A stretch of DNA of 47,839 nt. It comes from Actinomycetes bacterium (lineage in GTDB: Bacteria > Actinomycetota > Acidimicrobiia > Acidimicrobiales > RAAP-2). The notes below the pieces were generated by a model. It did no database searches. It saw only the letters and a list, made by a program, of their open reading frames with translations, and was not told the DNA's origin. A program made the position numbers and the translations under genes. Position 1 is the first letter of the stretch. Every line of letters starts with the position of its first letter. This document shows, in pieces, positions 17,744 to 29,591 of the stretch. The stretch is from assembly GCA_021818025.1 (NCBI GenBank), contig JAKAFH010000004.1, positions 1 to 47,839 on the forward strand, given 5' to 3'.

Positions 17744-18831
17744 CGCTCGACGTCTCGGCGGTTCCCCCCAAGGTTGCGGGCGCGGGCCGCTACGTGGTCG
17801 AGATCGCCCGGCGTCTGCCGGGGGCGGGGGTCGACCTCACGCTCGTGAGTCGCCGCGACGACGCGGATCGGTGGCGGACGTGGTCGCCCGACGCGTCGGT
17901 CGAGCCGCTCGTGCCCGTGGGGCGCGCCGCTCGGCTGGTCTTCGAGGCGTGGCGCCTGGGCGCCACGCCGGTCGCGCGGGCCGCCACGGTCTGGCACGGC
18001 CCGCACTACACGATGCCCCGCCGCGGCGCCACACCCACGGTCGTGACGATTCACGACCTCACGTTCTTTACGCACCCGCAGTACCACGAGCCGACCAAGG
18101 CGGCCTTCTTTCGTCGCGCGATCCGCTACGCGTCGGCCCACGCCCGGGTCCTCGTGTGCGTGAGCGAGTTCACGGCGCGCCAGCTGGACCAGATCGTGAC
18201 CGACCACCCGCCGATCGTCGTCGCCGCGCACGGCGTCGACCTCGAGCGCTTCCGGCCCGAGACGCCGTCACCGCTCGAGGGGGCCGAACCGCCGTATCTG
18301 CTGTTCCTCGGCACCATCGAACCGCGCAAGGGGCTCGACACGCTGCTCGAAGCCTTTGCCGCGCTGTCGCGCGAGGTGCCCGAGCTCGAGCTCTGGCTGG
18401 CTGGGCAAGCGGGGTGGGCCGACGAGTCCGTGGGCCATCTCGTCGACGAGCACCCGGCGCGATCGCGAATCCGACGACTCGGGTTCGTCGACGACGCGTC
18501 CCTCCCGTCACTGCTCGCGCGCGCCCGCGCGGTCGTCTACCCGTCTCGCGTCGAGGGCTTCGGGCTCCCGGTGCTCGAGGCGATGGCCTGCGGCTCGACC
18601 GTGGTGACCTCGAGTGGCACCGTGATGGAGGAGATCGCCGACGGCGCGGCCCTCGTGTGCCCGCCGGGCGACCCGACCGAGCTCGCCGCGACGATCCAGC
18701 GGGCGATCGGTCTGGACGCCGCCACGCGGCTCGACCTGGGACATCGAGCACGCGAGCGCGCGGAGACCTTCACCTGGGCGTCGTCAGTGGACCGCCACCT
18801 CGAGGCCTACGACCTGGCGGTGCGATCGTGA
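17734..18831 (+). CDS. Family 4 glycosyltransferase (mannosyl-/rhamnosyltransferase-like)
   Basis: 365 aa. GT-B enzyme: MRVALDVSAVPPKVAGAGRYV at the N-terminus, VVTIHDLTFFTHPQYH (the HD motif common in GT4), LLFLGTIEPRKGLDTLLEAF and VEGFGLPVLEAMACG with E-x7-E (about 274-282). It closely resembles mannosyltransferases of O-antigen and lipooligosaccharide clusters. Starts inside the preceding gene, and the following reductase gene starts inside its last codons, so these enzymes are very likely made together. The acceptor is unknown. Confidence 0.9.
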   Translation: MRVALDVSAVPPKVAGAGRYVVEIARRLPGAGVDLTLVSRRDDADRWRTWSPDASVEPLVPVGRAARLVFEAWRLGATPVARAATVWHGPHYTMPRRGATPTVVTIHDLTFFTHPQYHEPTKAAFFRRAIRYASAHARVLVCVSEFTARQLDQIVTDHPPIVVAAHGVDLERFRPETPSPLEGAEPPYLLFLGTIEPRKGLDTLLEAFAALSREVPELELWLAGQAGWADESVGHLVDEHPARSRIRRLGFVDDASLPSLLARARAVVYPSRVEGFGLPVLEAMACGSTVVTSSGTVMEEIADGAALVCPPGDPTELAATIQRAIGLDAATRLDLGHRARERAETFTWASSVDRHLEAYDLAVRS

Positions 18832-19727
18832 CGCGCTCGCTCGTCACCGGCGCCGGTGGCTTCGTCGGGCGCCACCTGATGGCCCACCTGGCGTCGTGCG
18901 GTGACGAGGTCGTCGGCGTCGATCGCGAGGTCGACGTGACGGACCCCGATGCGCTCGAGGCCGCGATCGCCGCCGCGGCGCCCCAGGTCGTGTACCACCT
19001 GGCCGCGATGACCCACGTCGGCGAGTCCTGGGCGCGGCCCGAGGCCTTCACGCGCGTGAACGTCCTAGGCACGAGCAACCTGCTCGAGGCCGCGCGCCGC
19101 GCCGCGCCCGAGGCTGTCGTGCTCATCGTGAGCTCGGCCGACGTCTACGGCGTGGTCGACGCCATAGACCTGCCGCTCGACGAGGGCCACGTCACGCGGC
19201 CCGCTAGTCCGTACGCCCAGTCCAAGATCGAGGCGGAGCGGGTGGCGCGCGAGGCCGCCCACCGGGGCCAGCGCGTGGTGATCGTGCGGCCCTTCAACCA
19301 CATCGGGCCGGGACAGGCGCCGACCTTCGTGGTGCCCGCGCTCGCGTCGCGGCTGCTCGAGGCGCGCGACGCGGGCGCGACCAGCGTGCCCGTGGGCGAC
19401 CTGTCGGCGCGCCGCGACTTCTGCGACGTGCGCGACGTGGTGCGCGCGTACCGGCTGCTCGGCTCCTTCGGCGCAGCGGGCGAGGTCTACAACGTGGCCT
19501 CCGGCCACGACGTCGCCATCGCCGACGTGGCGACCTGGCTCGTGGCGCGGATCGCGCCGCACGTCGAGCTCATCCGGTCCGAGGCGCTGCTGCGGCCCGT
19601 CGAGGTCCCCGTCTCGCGTGGCAGTTTCGCGAAGCTCCAGCGGGTCACGGGATGGGAGCCGCGAATTGCCCTTCGCGCGTCCCTCGAGGACGTGGTGGCC
19701 GAGCTCGAGGCCGGTCGCGCGAGGTAA
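18828..19727 (+). CDS. NAD(P)-dependent epimerase/reductase, GDP-4-keto-6-deoxymannose reductase (Rmd)-like
   Basis: 299 aa, extended SDR. Nucleotide-binding TGAGGFVG (residues 7-14), SSADVYG (about 98-104) and the catalytic YAQSK (Tyr about 129, Lys 133). RPFNHIGPGQAPTFVVPA (about 154-171) is typical of Rmd, which reduces GDP-4-keto-6-deoxy-D-mannose to GDP-D-rhamnose. The partner GDP-mannose 4,6-dehydratase (Gmd) is not in the window, so the product could also be another deoxysugar. Being the last gene of the glycosyltransferase run, it suggests that the polymer made here contains a 6-deoxyhexose. Confidence 0.82.
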   Translation: MTRSLVTGAGGFVGRHLMAHLASCGDEVVGVDREVDVTDPDALEAAIAAAAPQVVYHLAAMTHVGESWARPEAFTRVNVLGTSNLLEAARRAAPEAVVLIVSSADVYGVVDAIDLPLDEGHVTRPASPYAQSKIEAERVAREAAHRGQRVVIVRPFNHIGPGQAPTFVVPALASRLLEARDAGATSVPVGDLSARRDFCDVRDVVRAYRLLGSFGAAGEVYNVASGHDVAIADVATWLVARIAPHVELIRSEALLRPVEVPVSRGSFAKLQRVTGWEPRIALRASLEDVVAELEAGRAR

Positions 19728-19806
19728 CAAACCTGATCACAAGCGCTAACACCCGATGGGTGCGTACCGATTCCGCCGATGTCGGCCAACTAGCCTGGAG
19801 TACTTG

Positions 19807-22800
19807 ATGGATGTTCGTGCACCGGCGGTCGTCGCCGTCGTCGTTACTACGGGCCCCGGCCCGGGCCTCGAGGCCACGCTCGCGTCACTGGTCGCCCAGG
19901 ACTACGCCGAGCTCAGCCTGCTCGTCGTGGCCAACGGCGAGAGCGAGCACGCCGCCGCTCGGGTGGCCGCCGTCGCCCCCGACGCGTTCGTGCGGGTACT
20001 CGCCGAGAACCGCGGGTACGCGGCCGCCTGCAATGAGGCGGTACTCGCCGTCGAGGGCGCGACGTTCTTCCTGTTCTGTCACGACGACGTGCGCCTCGAT
20101 CCCGACGCGGTGCACCGCCTCGTCGAGGCGGCTTTCCGCATGAACGCCGGGGTGCTCACGCCCAAGGTCGTCGCCTACGACGACCCGCTGACCCTGCTGC
20201 ACGTGGGACAGACCTGTGACCGCTTCGGCGTGGTCCAAGAGCGCGTCGAGCCCGGCGAGATCGACCACGGCCAGCAGGACCTCGAGCGCGACGTCTTCGT
20301 GGCGCCCGGCGGGGTCACGTTGATCCGCGCCGACCTCTTCGTGACGCTGCACGGGTTCGACCCCCTGATCCCGGCGCTCGGCGAGGACCTCGACTTCTGC
20401 TGGCGTGCCCAGCTCGCCGGGGCGCGCATCGTGGTCGCGCCCTCGGCGCGCGTCGCGCATCGCCAGACGATCGCGAGTGGGGAGCGAGCAATCACCGCGG
20501 CCGGGACGCGCAAGGCCAGCCGTCAGGACTTGCAGCGGCGACACCGACTGCTCGTCGTCGCCACGGGCTGGGGGCGCTGGACGGCTCTGAGCACGCTCGC
20601 CATGCTCCTCGTGCTCGACGTCGTCGAGCTGGTGGTCGCCATCGCGGGCCGTGACGGCGACCGCGCCGGCGCCATCCTGGGCTCGTGGCGCTGGCTGCTC
20701 GGCCACCGACGGCTGGTTCGCGAGCGCCGGCGCCACCGGCGAGTCTTCACCGTGCTGACCGACGACGAGCTGCGGCGCCTCCAGGTCGGGGGCGCCACGC
20801 GCTTGCGCAAGTTCATCGCGACCCTGCTGCGCGACGGGCTGGACCGCGCCCGCGGGATCCTGCCGCCCGACGAGCCCCCGGCCGAGCCCGACATCGACGC
20901 GGGCGTCGGCTTCGCCGCGGCCTTCGCCGAGGTCGACGCCTTCGACGACATCCCCGAGCGACCGGACTTCGCCGTGAGCCGGCCGTCGCGGTTCCTCACC
21001 AGCTTCCGCGCCCAGGCGTTCGCGATCGCCCTCGTCGCCGTGCTCTGGCTGATCGGCTCGCGCAACCTCGTCGCCATGCACCTGCCGCTCATCGGGCGGC
21101 TCGCTCCGCTCGACTCGTGGTGGTCGACCTGGCGGCACTTCTTCGCGTCGTGGTCGCCCAATGGTCTGGGCACGGGCACGCCCGGCATGCCCGGCTACGG
21201 CGTCTTGGCCTTCGCGGGCACCTTCGTGCTCGGCCGGATGGGCGTGCTGCCGCGCGTCGCGCTGATCTTCGCCGTGCCGGTGGGCGCCTTCGGCGTGGGC
21301 CGGCTCCTGCGGGGCCGGGTGTCGAACCGCGCGAGGCTGGTCGCAGTGCTCGCCTACGTGGCCGCGCCGATCGCCCTGAACATGATCAGCCAGGGTCGCA
21401 TCGACGTGCTGATGGTGAGCGCCGGCCTGCCCTTCGTGACGCGGCGGCTCTTCGAGCTGCTCGGTGTCCCGGGATTCCGCGACGTCGCGTACCCGCCCGC
21501 CGTGCCCTTCGGGAACCGCGGCTGGCCCGCGACCCGCTCGGGTCAGCGGATGGTCGTCGTCATGGAGACCGCCATCTTGAGCGCGTTGGCGCCAGCGACG
21601 ATCGTGGCCGTCGTACTCGTCGTGCTCGGCGTCGTGATCGCCCGGTGGTTCGAGCCCGACGCGGGTCAGGGTCACCCGTGGCGACTGCTCGGAGCGGTGC
21701 TCGGCGGCGTCGCGGTCTTCCTCGCCCCCATGACCGTGGACGTGGCGCTGGCCGGACGCCGAGCCCTCGAGGTCTTCGGGCTCGAGCGGGGCCCCTGGTC
21801 CGCGCCGTCGCTCGCCATGCTCGCCCGGGGCGCCGACGGCGGGTTCGGCGCTTCCTGGTGGGGATGGCTCCTACCCGGCGCGGCGGTCATCGGGCTCCTG
21901 CTCACCCGGGGCGATCGGCGCGTCATCGCCGGCAAGATGGCGACCATCGCCACGCTCGCGTTGGTGCTCGCGTCCCTGGTCGCGCGCCACTGGCTCGGGG
22001 CCTTCGCCCCCGACATCGACGTGATCCTGACGCTCTACGCGATCGCGATCGCCGCACTCGTCGGGCTGGGCGTGGCCGCACTCGAGTCAGACCTTCGCCA
22101 GGCCGGCTTCGGGTGGCGCCAGAGCGCCGCCGCGCTCTTTGTCGTGGCGATCGTGATCTCGGCCATCCCGCTGCTCGGTGACTTCGCGAGCGGTCGGTTC
22201 AACCTGCCCGTGACGAGCGTCGCTGAGTCCATGAGCGCGGCCGAGCCAGTGAGTGCCGGTGGCTATCGGATCCTGTGGCTCGGCGACCCATCGGTGCTGC
22301 CGATCGCGGGCTGGTCGGTGGCGCCGGGCCTCGCCGCGGCGACCTCGACCAATGGCCTGCCCGGCGGCTCGACCCTCTTCGCGCCACCGGACTCGGGAAC
22401 CTCGGACGTCCTGCTCGAGGACATCAACCTCGCCCTCCTGGGTCGCACCGTGCACCTGGGCTCGCTGCTCGCCCAGGCCGGTGTCGCGACGGTCGTGGTG
22501 ATGAACGCGCCGACCCCCGACTACGCCGGCGCCCAGGACGTGCCCACGCGTCCCGTGCCCGCCGCACTGGACGCCACGCTGGCGCGCCAGACCGACCTCG
22601 CCCTGCAGCTGCAGTCGCGCTCGGTGACGATCTACGCCAACGCCGACTTCCACGGACTGCTCGCCCAGTCGTCGCGCACGACGCCGACGGGCTGGACGCC
22701 ACTGACGGGCAACACCTTCGGGACCGGTCCGGTCACCTCGGGGGCGACGGTCGTGGCAGGGCTGGCCCCGGCGAGCGCCTTCGCCCTTGACGTCAACGGG

Positions 22801-23040
22801 GCCGCCGCGACGCGGCGCACCGCCTTCGGCTGGGCGCCGACCTACCTCGTCAATCACTATTCGGGCCCGGTCACCGCCCAGCTCGTGCTGCACCAGTTCC
22901 CCCTCAATGGACTGCTCGCGCTGTTCACCCTGGGGCTCTGGGCCATCGTCTGGCTCGGCATCGGATCGGTCCAGCGGATCGAATGGCTCTTCGCGCGCCG
23001 TCGGCGGACGGTGCGCGCGGTGCACGAGGACCGGTCGTGA
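19807..23040 (+). CDS. Large fusion: family 2 glycosyltransferase plus multi-pass membrane domain
   Basis: 1077 aa. Residues 1-300: GT2 domain with VVAVVVTTGPGPGLEATLASL, ENRGYAAACNEA, the metal motif FCHDDVRLDPDA (about 90) and GEDLDFCWRAQLAG (about 192), resembling rhamnosyl- and galactofuranosyltransferases. A charged linker (about 300-400) leads to a domain with about 12 hydrophobic helices (about 405-800), then a mostly extracellular beta-rich region and a last helix (about 1045). Large two-part proteins like this occur in actinobacteria next to DUF5719 and are thought to assemble envelope polysaccharides. ATG 19807 has GGAG six nt upstream and a TAGCCT box at 19791. DUF5719 follows with a 4-nt overlap. 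Confidence 0.85.
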   Translation: MDVRAPAVVAVVVTTGPGPGLEATLASLVAQDYAELSLLVVANGESEHAAARVAAVAPDAFVRVLAENRGYAAACNEAVLAVEGATFFLFCHDDVRLDPDAVHRLVEAAFRMNAGVLTPKVVAYDDPLTLLHVGQTCDRFGVVQERVEPGEIDHGQQDLERDVFVAPGGVTLIRADLFVTLHGFDPLIPALGEDLDFCWRAQLAGARIVVAPSARVAHRQTIASGERAITAAGTRKASRQDLQRRHRLLVVATGWGRWTALSTLAMLLVLDVVELVVAIAGRDGDRAGAILGSWRWLLGHRRLVRERRRHRRVFTVLTDDELRRLQVGGATRLRKFIATLLRDGLDRARGILPPDEPPAEPDIDAGVGFAAAFAEVDAFDDIPERPDFAVSRPSRFLTSFRAQAFAIALVAVLWLIGSRNLVAMHLPLIGRLAPLDSWWSTWRHFFASWSPNGLGTGTPGMPGYGVLAFAGTFVLGRMGVLPRVALIFAVPVGAFGVGRLLRGRVSNRARLVAVLAYVAAPIALNMISQGRIDVLMVSAGLPFVTRRLFELLGVPGFRDVAYPPAVPFGNRGWPATRSGQRMVVVMETAILSALAPATIVAVVLVVLGVVIARWFEPDAGQGHPWRLLGAVLGGVAVFLAPMTVDVALAGRRALEVFGLERGPWSAPSLAMLARGADGGFGASWWGWLLPGAAVIGLLLTRGDRRVIAGKMATIATLALVLASLVARHWLGAFAPDIDVILTLYAIAIAALVGLGVAALESDLRQAGFGWRQSAAALFVVAIVISAIPLLGDFASGRFNLPVTSVAESMSAAEPVSAGGYRILWLGDPSVLPIAGWSVAPGLAAATSTNGLPGGSTLFAPPDSGTSDVLLEDINLALLGRTVHLGSLLAQAGVATVVVMNAPTPDYAGAQDVPTRPVPAALDATLARQTDLALQLQSRSVTIYANADFHGLLAQSSRTTPTGWTPLTGNTFGTGPVTSGATVVAGLAPASAFALDVNGAAATRRTAFGWAPTYLVNHYSGPVTAQLVLHQFPLNGLLALFTLGLWAIVWLGIGSVQRIEWLFARRRRTVRAVHEDRS

Positions 23041-24350
23041 GTCGCCGACCCCTCGTCCTCGCCCTCGCGGTCGTGATCGCCGCGACGGCCGCCGCGACGA
23101 GCTCGCTGCACGCGTCCAATCCGACCGAGTCCGCCGCGAGCCTCTCCACGGGACCGGTCGAATCCACTGCCCTCTACTGCGCCGGGCTCGGGGCGTCGGG
23201 CTCGCCCGCCGGCCATGTCGTCGTGCTCAACACCGCCGACCACGCTCGTGACGTCGCCGTCGAGGTCGACACCGACACCGGCGCCAGGTCGATGAGCCAC
23301 CTGCGGATCGCGGCGCACGCCTCGGCCTCGGTGGCGACGCCGGCCGCCGGCCACTGGTTCGGTGTGTCGCTCGTCGTCAACGGCCGCGGCGTGGTCGCCG
23401 ACGAGCTCAACGCCGCCGGCACCGCCCAGACCCCGTGCCTCGACGCGGGAACCACCAACTGGTTCGCGAGTGGCCTTGACACCAAGGTCGGCTCGAAGGC
23501 CTACCTCGTGCTCTACAACCCGTCGTCCACCGCCGCCGTCGTGAACGTCACCGTCGAGACCGCGGCGGGCTTCTCGGCGCCGGCGCCCTACCAGGGCGTG
23601 GCGATCGCGGCGCACCGGGTCGTCGCCCTCGACCTCGGGGTCCGCGTCGTGGACCAGGCGAACGTGGGGGTGCACGTGCGCGTCATCCGCGGCGGGGTGG
23701 TGACCACCGCGGTCCAGCAGTCCGGGACGTTCACCTCCTTCAACGCGGGCTCGGCCTCGCTCGGACGGACGTGGTGGTTCCCGCGCGTGACCACGGTGAG
23801 CGGCTCCTTCGCCCAGCTCTACCTCACCAATCCCTCCGACGCGAGCGCGTCGGTCACGGCGACGATCGGGCTCGCGCCCTTCACCGTGGCCCCCCAGCAG
23901 GTCACCGTGGCGCCCTTCTCGACTGGTTCGATCCTGATCACGCCCAACTCCGCGGTGCCCGCCCACGGCTACGCCACGGTGCGGCTGCGCTCGAGCGTGC
24001 CGATCGCGGCGAGCCTGGCGACGGGCACGCTGAGCGGGGTGTCGCTCTCGGTGCCGGCCACGCCGTCCAATCTCTACCTCGTCAGTGACTTCTCGGGCCA
24101 CGGCTTCGACGCGCTGAGCGCCACCAACGTCGGTTCTCGGCCGCTGGCGGTGACCGTGACGGTGCTCGGGACGATCGCGACGAGCCGAGTGGTGACGGTC
24201 GCGCCGGGCGCGACGGTCGACCTGCGCGGCCGCGACGGCCTGCCCACGACCTTGCGCGGACGCTCGTTCCTGATCGCCGCCGACCGGCCCGACCTCATCG
24301 TGGCGACGACGCTGCCAACGACCCCGGCGGGGATCGTCGTGGTGTCCGCG

Positions 24351-24365
<15 letters not shown>
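23037..24365 (+). CDS. DUF5719 family secreted/anchored protein
   Basis: 442 aa. An N-terminal hydrophobic segment (about residues 5-22) serves as signal peptide or anchor. The body is rich in Val, Thr, Ala and Ser with repeated beta-strand patterns (YCAGLGASGSPAGHVVVLN near the start, then several 'VxxTNPSxxxAxVxV' units), as if made of tandem immunoglobulin-like domains. Function is unknown. The gene follows the glycosyltransferase fusion with a GTGA overlap, an arrangement I recall from other actinobacteria, so it probably works with that enzyme outside the membrane. The 3' ends of this gene and ftsH overlap by 15 nt on opposite strands. Confidence 0.78.
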
Positions 24366-26366
<2,001 letters not shown>

Positions 26367-26372
26367 CATTCC

Positions 26373-26434
26373 AATCTAGAGGTCTACGTGCGACACGAGG
26401 CCCGCACGGGGCCAATCGGGTGACGCGTTAGCGT
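26373..26434. promoter_or_regulatory. Divergent promoters of ftsH and the CPBP protease gene
   Basis: Minus strand: TAGATT (26378-26373), 6 nt before GTG 26366. Plus strand: TAGCGT (26429-26434), 8 nt before GTG 26443, although AGGGG at 26435 could instead act as a short ribosome-binding site. No strong -35 hexamers were found. Confidence 0.4.
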
Positions 26435-26442
26435 AGGGGCCT

Positions 26443-27183
26443 GTGGACAACGCGCCCGACGTCGATCGATCGGTGCGGCCCGGCGCCGTGCTCGTCGCGG
26501 CCGTTGCGGGGTTCGTCATCGGCGAATTGTTCGCCTCGGCGCTGGTGGGCACGGCGGCGACGCTCGCGCACTATCCCGGTGGCTTCGCCGGCCTCGCCGC
26601 TGCCCGTGAAAATCCCTGGTGGGCGAGTTCACTGAGTCTCGTCGGTCTCTGGGTCGGCTTCATCGTGGCCATCGTGGCCGCGACACGCGTGGGTGGGCTG
26701 CGGCCGTGGCCCCACCAGTGGCGCTTCACCCTGGGGGACCTCTGGTTCGTGGCGCTCGGCGTCGGGGCCCAGATCGTCGTGGGGGTGCTCTATCGGCCCT
26801 TCCATCTCCGGCACCTGAACGCACCCGTCGACAAGCTCTTCGGCGCCGCCCACGGCGCCGGCTTCGTGCTCCTCGTGGTCCTTACGACCTTCGGCGCGCC
26901 CATCGTCGAGGAGTGGTTCTTCCGCGGCGTCGTGTTTCGCGGCATCGCCGCGCTCGCCGCGCCGCGCTCGCCGCGCCTGGCCGTCGCCATCGCGGTCGTG
27001 CTGAGCGCCCTAATCTTTGCTGGCGTGCACGGCGAGGCCCGCCAGTTCGCCGGGCTCGCCGGACTCGGCGTCGTGCTCGCCATCGTGGCGTGGCGCACCA
27101 AGCGGCTGTTGCCGAGCACGCTGACTCACGTGTCCTTTAACGCGGTCGCGATGGCGTCGGTCATCGCGCATCGGGTGCACTGA
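26443..27183 (+). CDS. CPBP-family (Abi/CAAX protease-like) intramembrane metalloprotease
   Basis: 246 aa with about seven hydrophobic helices. The CPBP signature is intact: EEWFFRGVVFRG (motif 1, E-E-x3-R, about 156-167), FAGVHGE (motif 2, F-x3-H, about 192) and HVSFNAVA (motif 3, about 230). Family members are intramembrane glutamic/metallo-proteases used in protein processing, bacteriocin immunity or other roles; no substrate is evident. Its stop overlaps the ATG of the next gene (ATGA-type), so it is co-translated with a large membrane protein. Confidence 0.87.
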   Translation: MDNAPDVDRSVRPGAVLVAAVAGFVIGELFASALVGTAATLAHYPGGFAGLAAARENPWWASSLSLVGLWVGFIVAIVAATRVGGLRPWPHQWRFTLGDLWFVALGVGAQIVVGVLYRPFHLRHLNAPVDKLFGAAHGAGFVLLVVLTTFGAPIVEEWFFRGVVFRGIAALAAPRSPRLAVAIAVVLSALIFAGVHGEARQFAGLAGLGVVLAIVAWRTKRLLPSTLTHVSFNAVAMASVIAHRVH

Positions 27184-29588
27184 TGCGCCGGTCCACGGGA
27201 GCGTGGCTCGACGCCTTCGTCATCGGGTCGGTGATCGCGGTCACGCTGTGGTCGCTACACCCGAACCTCGTCTTCTCGACGAGCACCATCACCGGCGGTG
27301 ACACCGGTGCGCACCTCGCGCTGCCGGCCTACCTGCGAAGCATCGGCAACCCGTTCGACCTGACACCGTGGTACCCGGGCTGGTTCGCCGGGATGCCCGC
27401 GTACACGTACTACTTCATCCTGCCCGACCTGCTGGCGACGCTCGCGAGCTACGTGATCAACGCGGCGCTCGCCTTCAAGCTGGCGACAATCCTCGGCTCG
27501 GTGCTCATGCCGATCGGCGCCTACCTGCTCGGGCGACTGATGCGCGCGCCGCGGCCCATCCCCGCCGCCCTGGCCGCGGCGACCCTGCCCTTCCTCTTTG
27601 ACGCGTCCTTCACCATCGACGGGGGGAACCTCTTCTCGACGATGGCCGGCGAGTACGCGTTCTCGCTGTCCCTGGCGCTCGCGCTTCTGACCATCGGGCT
27701 CTTCGCGCGCGGCATGCGCACCGGGCGCGGCTACTGGTGGGCGGCCATCGGCCTCGCCCTGACGCTCTTTGCGCACGTGCTGCCGTTCTTCTTCGTGGTC
27801 GGGGTCGTCGGGGTGCTACTCGTCTTTGAGATCCTGGCGCGCCACGGCTGGGGTGATCGTCGCGATCCCGTCGTGCCCGGCGACGCGGCACGGCCGTTCC
27901 GCTTCGCCCTGGGCGCTGGCCTGTTGACGGCGGGACTCGGCGCGTGGTGGCTCCTGCCGTTCGGGTTCAGCCAGCAGCTCACCAACTCGATGGGCTACAC
28001 GAACGACAACGTCTCGAACCTGCACGCCATCTTCACGACGCTGGGCTGGTACACCTCGACCGGCGCCGCCGCGGGGGACCGGTGGGTGATCGCGATGGCC
28101 GCCGCCGCAGTGATCCTCGCCTTCATCGTGCGCGACTACCTGGGCATGGTGCTCGCCACGGTCACCGTGGTGACCCTCGCGGCCTTCGTTGCCGACCCCC
28201 AGGGCGTCATCTGGAACGAGCGTCTCGTGCCCTTCTGGTTCATCGCCATCCACCTCGCCGCCGGCTGGCTCGTCGGCTACCCACTGGCGCGGTGGTCCGA
28301 GCACGTGCGACTCGAGGGCCAGTCCGCGACCGCCGACGTGGGCCAGGGACCCGCCGTCGAGAGGCCGCAACCGGCCGACGCGGCGACGGGCGCGACTGAC
28401 GTGACACCGATCGAGACGACGCCCGCCGCCACTATCCCCGTGCTTCAGCGAGACGACGACGCGGTGCGCGCGCATCGCGCTCGGCGCGCGCTCGTCGCCA
28501 CGGTGCTCGTGGGTCTGGCCGGGCTCGCGTCGACGGTTCCCGGGCTCATCCCCGCGTCGGCCTCGGCCCTCGGCCTCTCGACGAGCGGCAACCAGGTCTC
28601 GAGCTGGGCGGCGTGGAACTACTCGGGTTACCAGGGCAAGCCAGCGTGGCCCGAATACCACGACCTCATGACGACGATGGCGCGCGTCGGGGCCCGATAC
28701 GGCTGTGGCCGGGCCATGTGGGAGTACTCGCCCAGTGAGAATCGCTTCGGGACGACCATGGCGTTGATGCTCCTGCCGTACTGGACGAACAACTGCATCG
28801 ACTCGATGGAGGGGCTCTTCTTCGAATCCTCGGCGACCACGCCGTACCACTTCCTCGACCAGGCCGAGCTGAGCAGCCAGCCAAGTAACCCGCAGGTCGG
28901 TCTGCCCTACGGCCCGCTCAACGTCGCCGAGGGCGTGACGCACCTGCAGATGCTCGGGGTTCGCTACTACATCGCCTTCTCGCCCCTGGCCGTCGCCGAG
29001 GCCAACGGCGACCGCGAGCTGCACCTGGTCGCCCAGACCCGCGCCTGGCCGTCGCCCGGGGTTCGCTGGCGCATCTACCGTATCGACTCGAGCCCGCTGG
29101 TCCAGGGACTCACCACCGATCCCAACGTCGTCGCCGGCCTCGCGAGCCGCGTCGCGTGGCTCAGGGCGAACACGAAGTGGTGGCTCGACCCGGCGAAGTG
29201 GTCGGTGCTCGCCGCGGCGAGCGGTCCGTCCTCGTGGCCGCGCGTGTCCTCGATCAACGACCTGCACGGCAGCGTCCACCTAGCCCACGAGACGGTGACC
29301 CACGTCGTCGTCGGCCTGCAACGCCTCTCGTTCCACGTCGACCGGTTGGGTGTGCCCACCCTCGTGAAGGTCTCGTTCTACCCCCGCTGGCACGCGGTCG
29401 GGGCCACGGGACCCTTCCGGGTGAGCCCGAACCTTATGGTGGTCGTGCCCACCAGCCACGAGGTCACGCTGAGCTACGGGTCCACGCCGGCGACCACCAT
29501 TGGCAACTGGGTGACCGACGTCACAGTCGGGCTCGGCATCGTCGTCGCGTGGTTCGCTCGCCGGAGGCGTCGACGGTCCCGGGGGTAG
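27183..29588 (+). CDS. Large multi-pass membrane protein, GT-C-like (6-pyruvoyl-tetrahydropterin-synthase-related family)
   Basis: 801 aa. About 10-12 transmembrane helices in the first 450 residues, a cytosolic or charged insert (about 380-430), and a C-terminal globular region of about 330 residues ending in one helix and a basic tail. The first extracellular loop has TGGDTGAHL (about residues 36-44); an Asp-x-x-x-His at this place is reminiscent of GT-C glycosyltransferases that use lipid-linked sugars. I link it to the 'PTPS-related' membrane family by overall layout and this motif, from memory. It lies just before phosphomannomutase, so a role as a polyprenyl-phosphate-sugar-dependent transferase is plausible but inferred. 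Confidence 0.7.
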   Translation: MRRSTGAWLDAFVIGSVIAVTLWSLHPNLVFSTSTITGGDTGAHLALPAYLRSIGNPFDLTPWYPGWFAGMPAYTYYFILPDLLATLASYVINAALAFKLATILGSVLMPIGAYLLGRLMRAPRPIPAALAAATLPFLFDASFTIDGGNLFSTMAGEYAFSLSLALALLTIGLFARGMRTGRGYWWAAIGLALTLFAHVLPFFFVVGVVGVLLVFEILARHGWGDRRDPVVPGDAARPFRFALGAGLLTAGLGAWWLLPFGFSQQLTNSMGYTNDNVSNLHAIFTTLGWYTSTGAAAGDRWVIAMAAAAVILAFIVRDYLGMVLATVTVVTLAAFVADPQGVIWNERLVPFWFIAIHLAAGWLVGYPLARWSEHVRLEGQSATADVGQGPAVERPQPADAATGATDVTPIETTPAATIPVLQRDDDAVRAHRARRALVATVLVGLAGLASTVPGLIPASASALGLSTSGNQVSSWAAWNYSGYQGKPAWPEYHDLMTTMARVGARYGCGRAMWEYSPSENRFGTTMALMLLPYWTNNCIDSMEGLFFESSATTPYHFLDQAELSSQPSNPQVGLPYGPLNVAEGVTHLQMLGVRYYIAFSPLAVAEANGDRELHLVAQTRAWPSPGVRWRIYRIDSSPLVQGLTTDPNVVAGLASRVAWLRANTKWWLDPAKWSVLAAASGPSSWPRVSSINDLHGSVHLAHETVTHVVVGLQRLSFHVDRLGVPTLVKVSFYPRWHAVGATGPFRVSPNLMVVVPTSHEVTLSYGSTPATTIGNWVTDVTVGLGIVVAWFARRRRRRSRG

Positions 29589-29591
29589 CAT
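29586..29591 (+). promoter_or_regulatory. Putative -10 box (TAGCAT) before phosphomannomutase
   Basis: TAGCAT overlaps the upstream stop codon and the annotated ATG, and lies 7 nt before an in-frame GTG at 29599. This fits a leaderless transcript starting at that GTG. Confidence 0.4.
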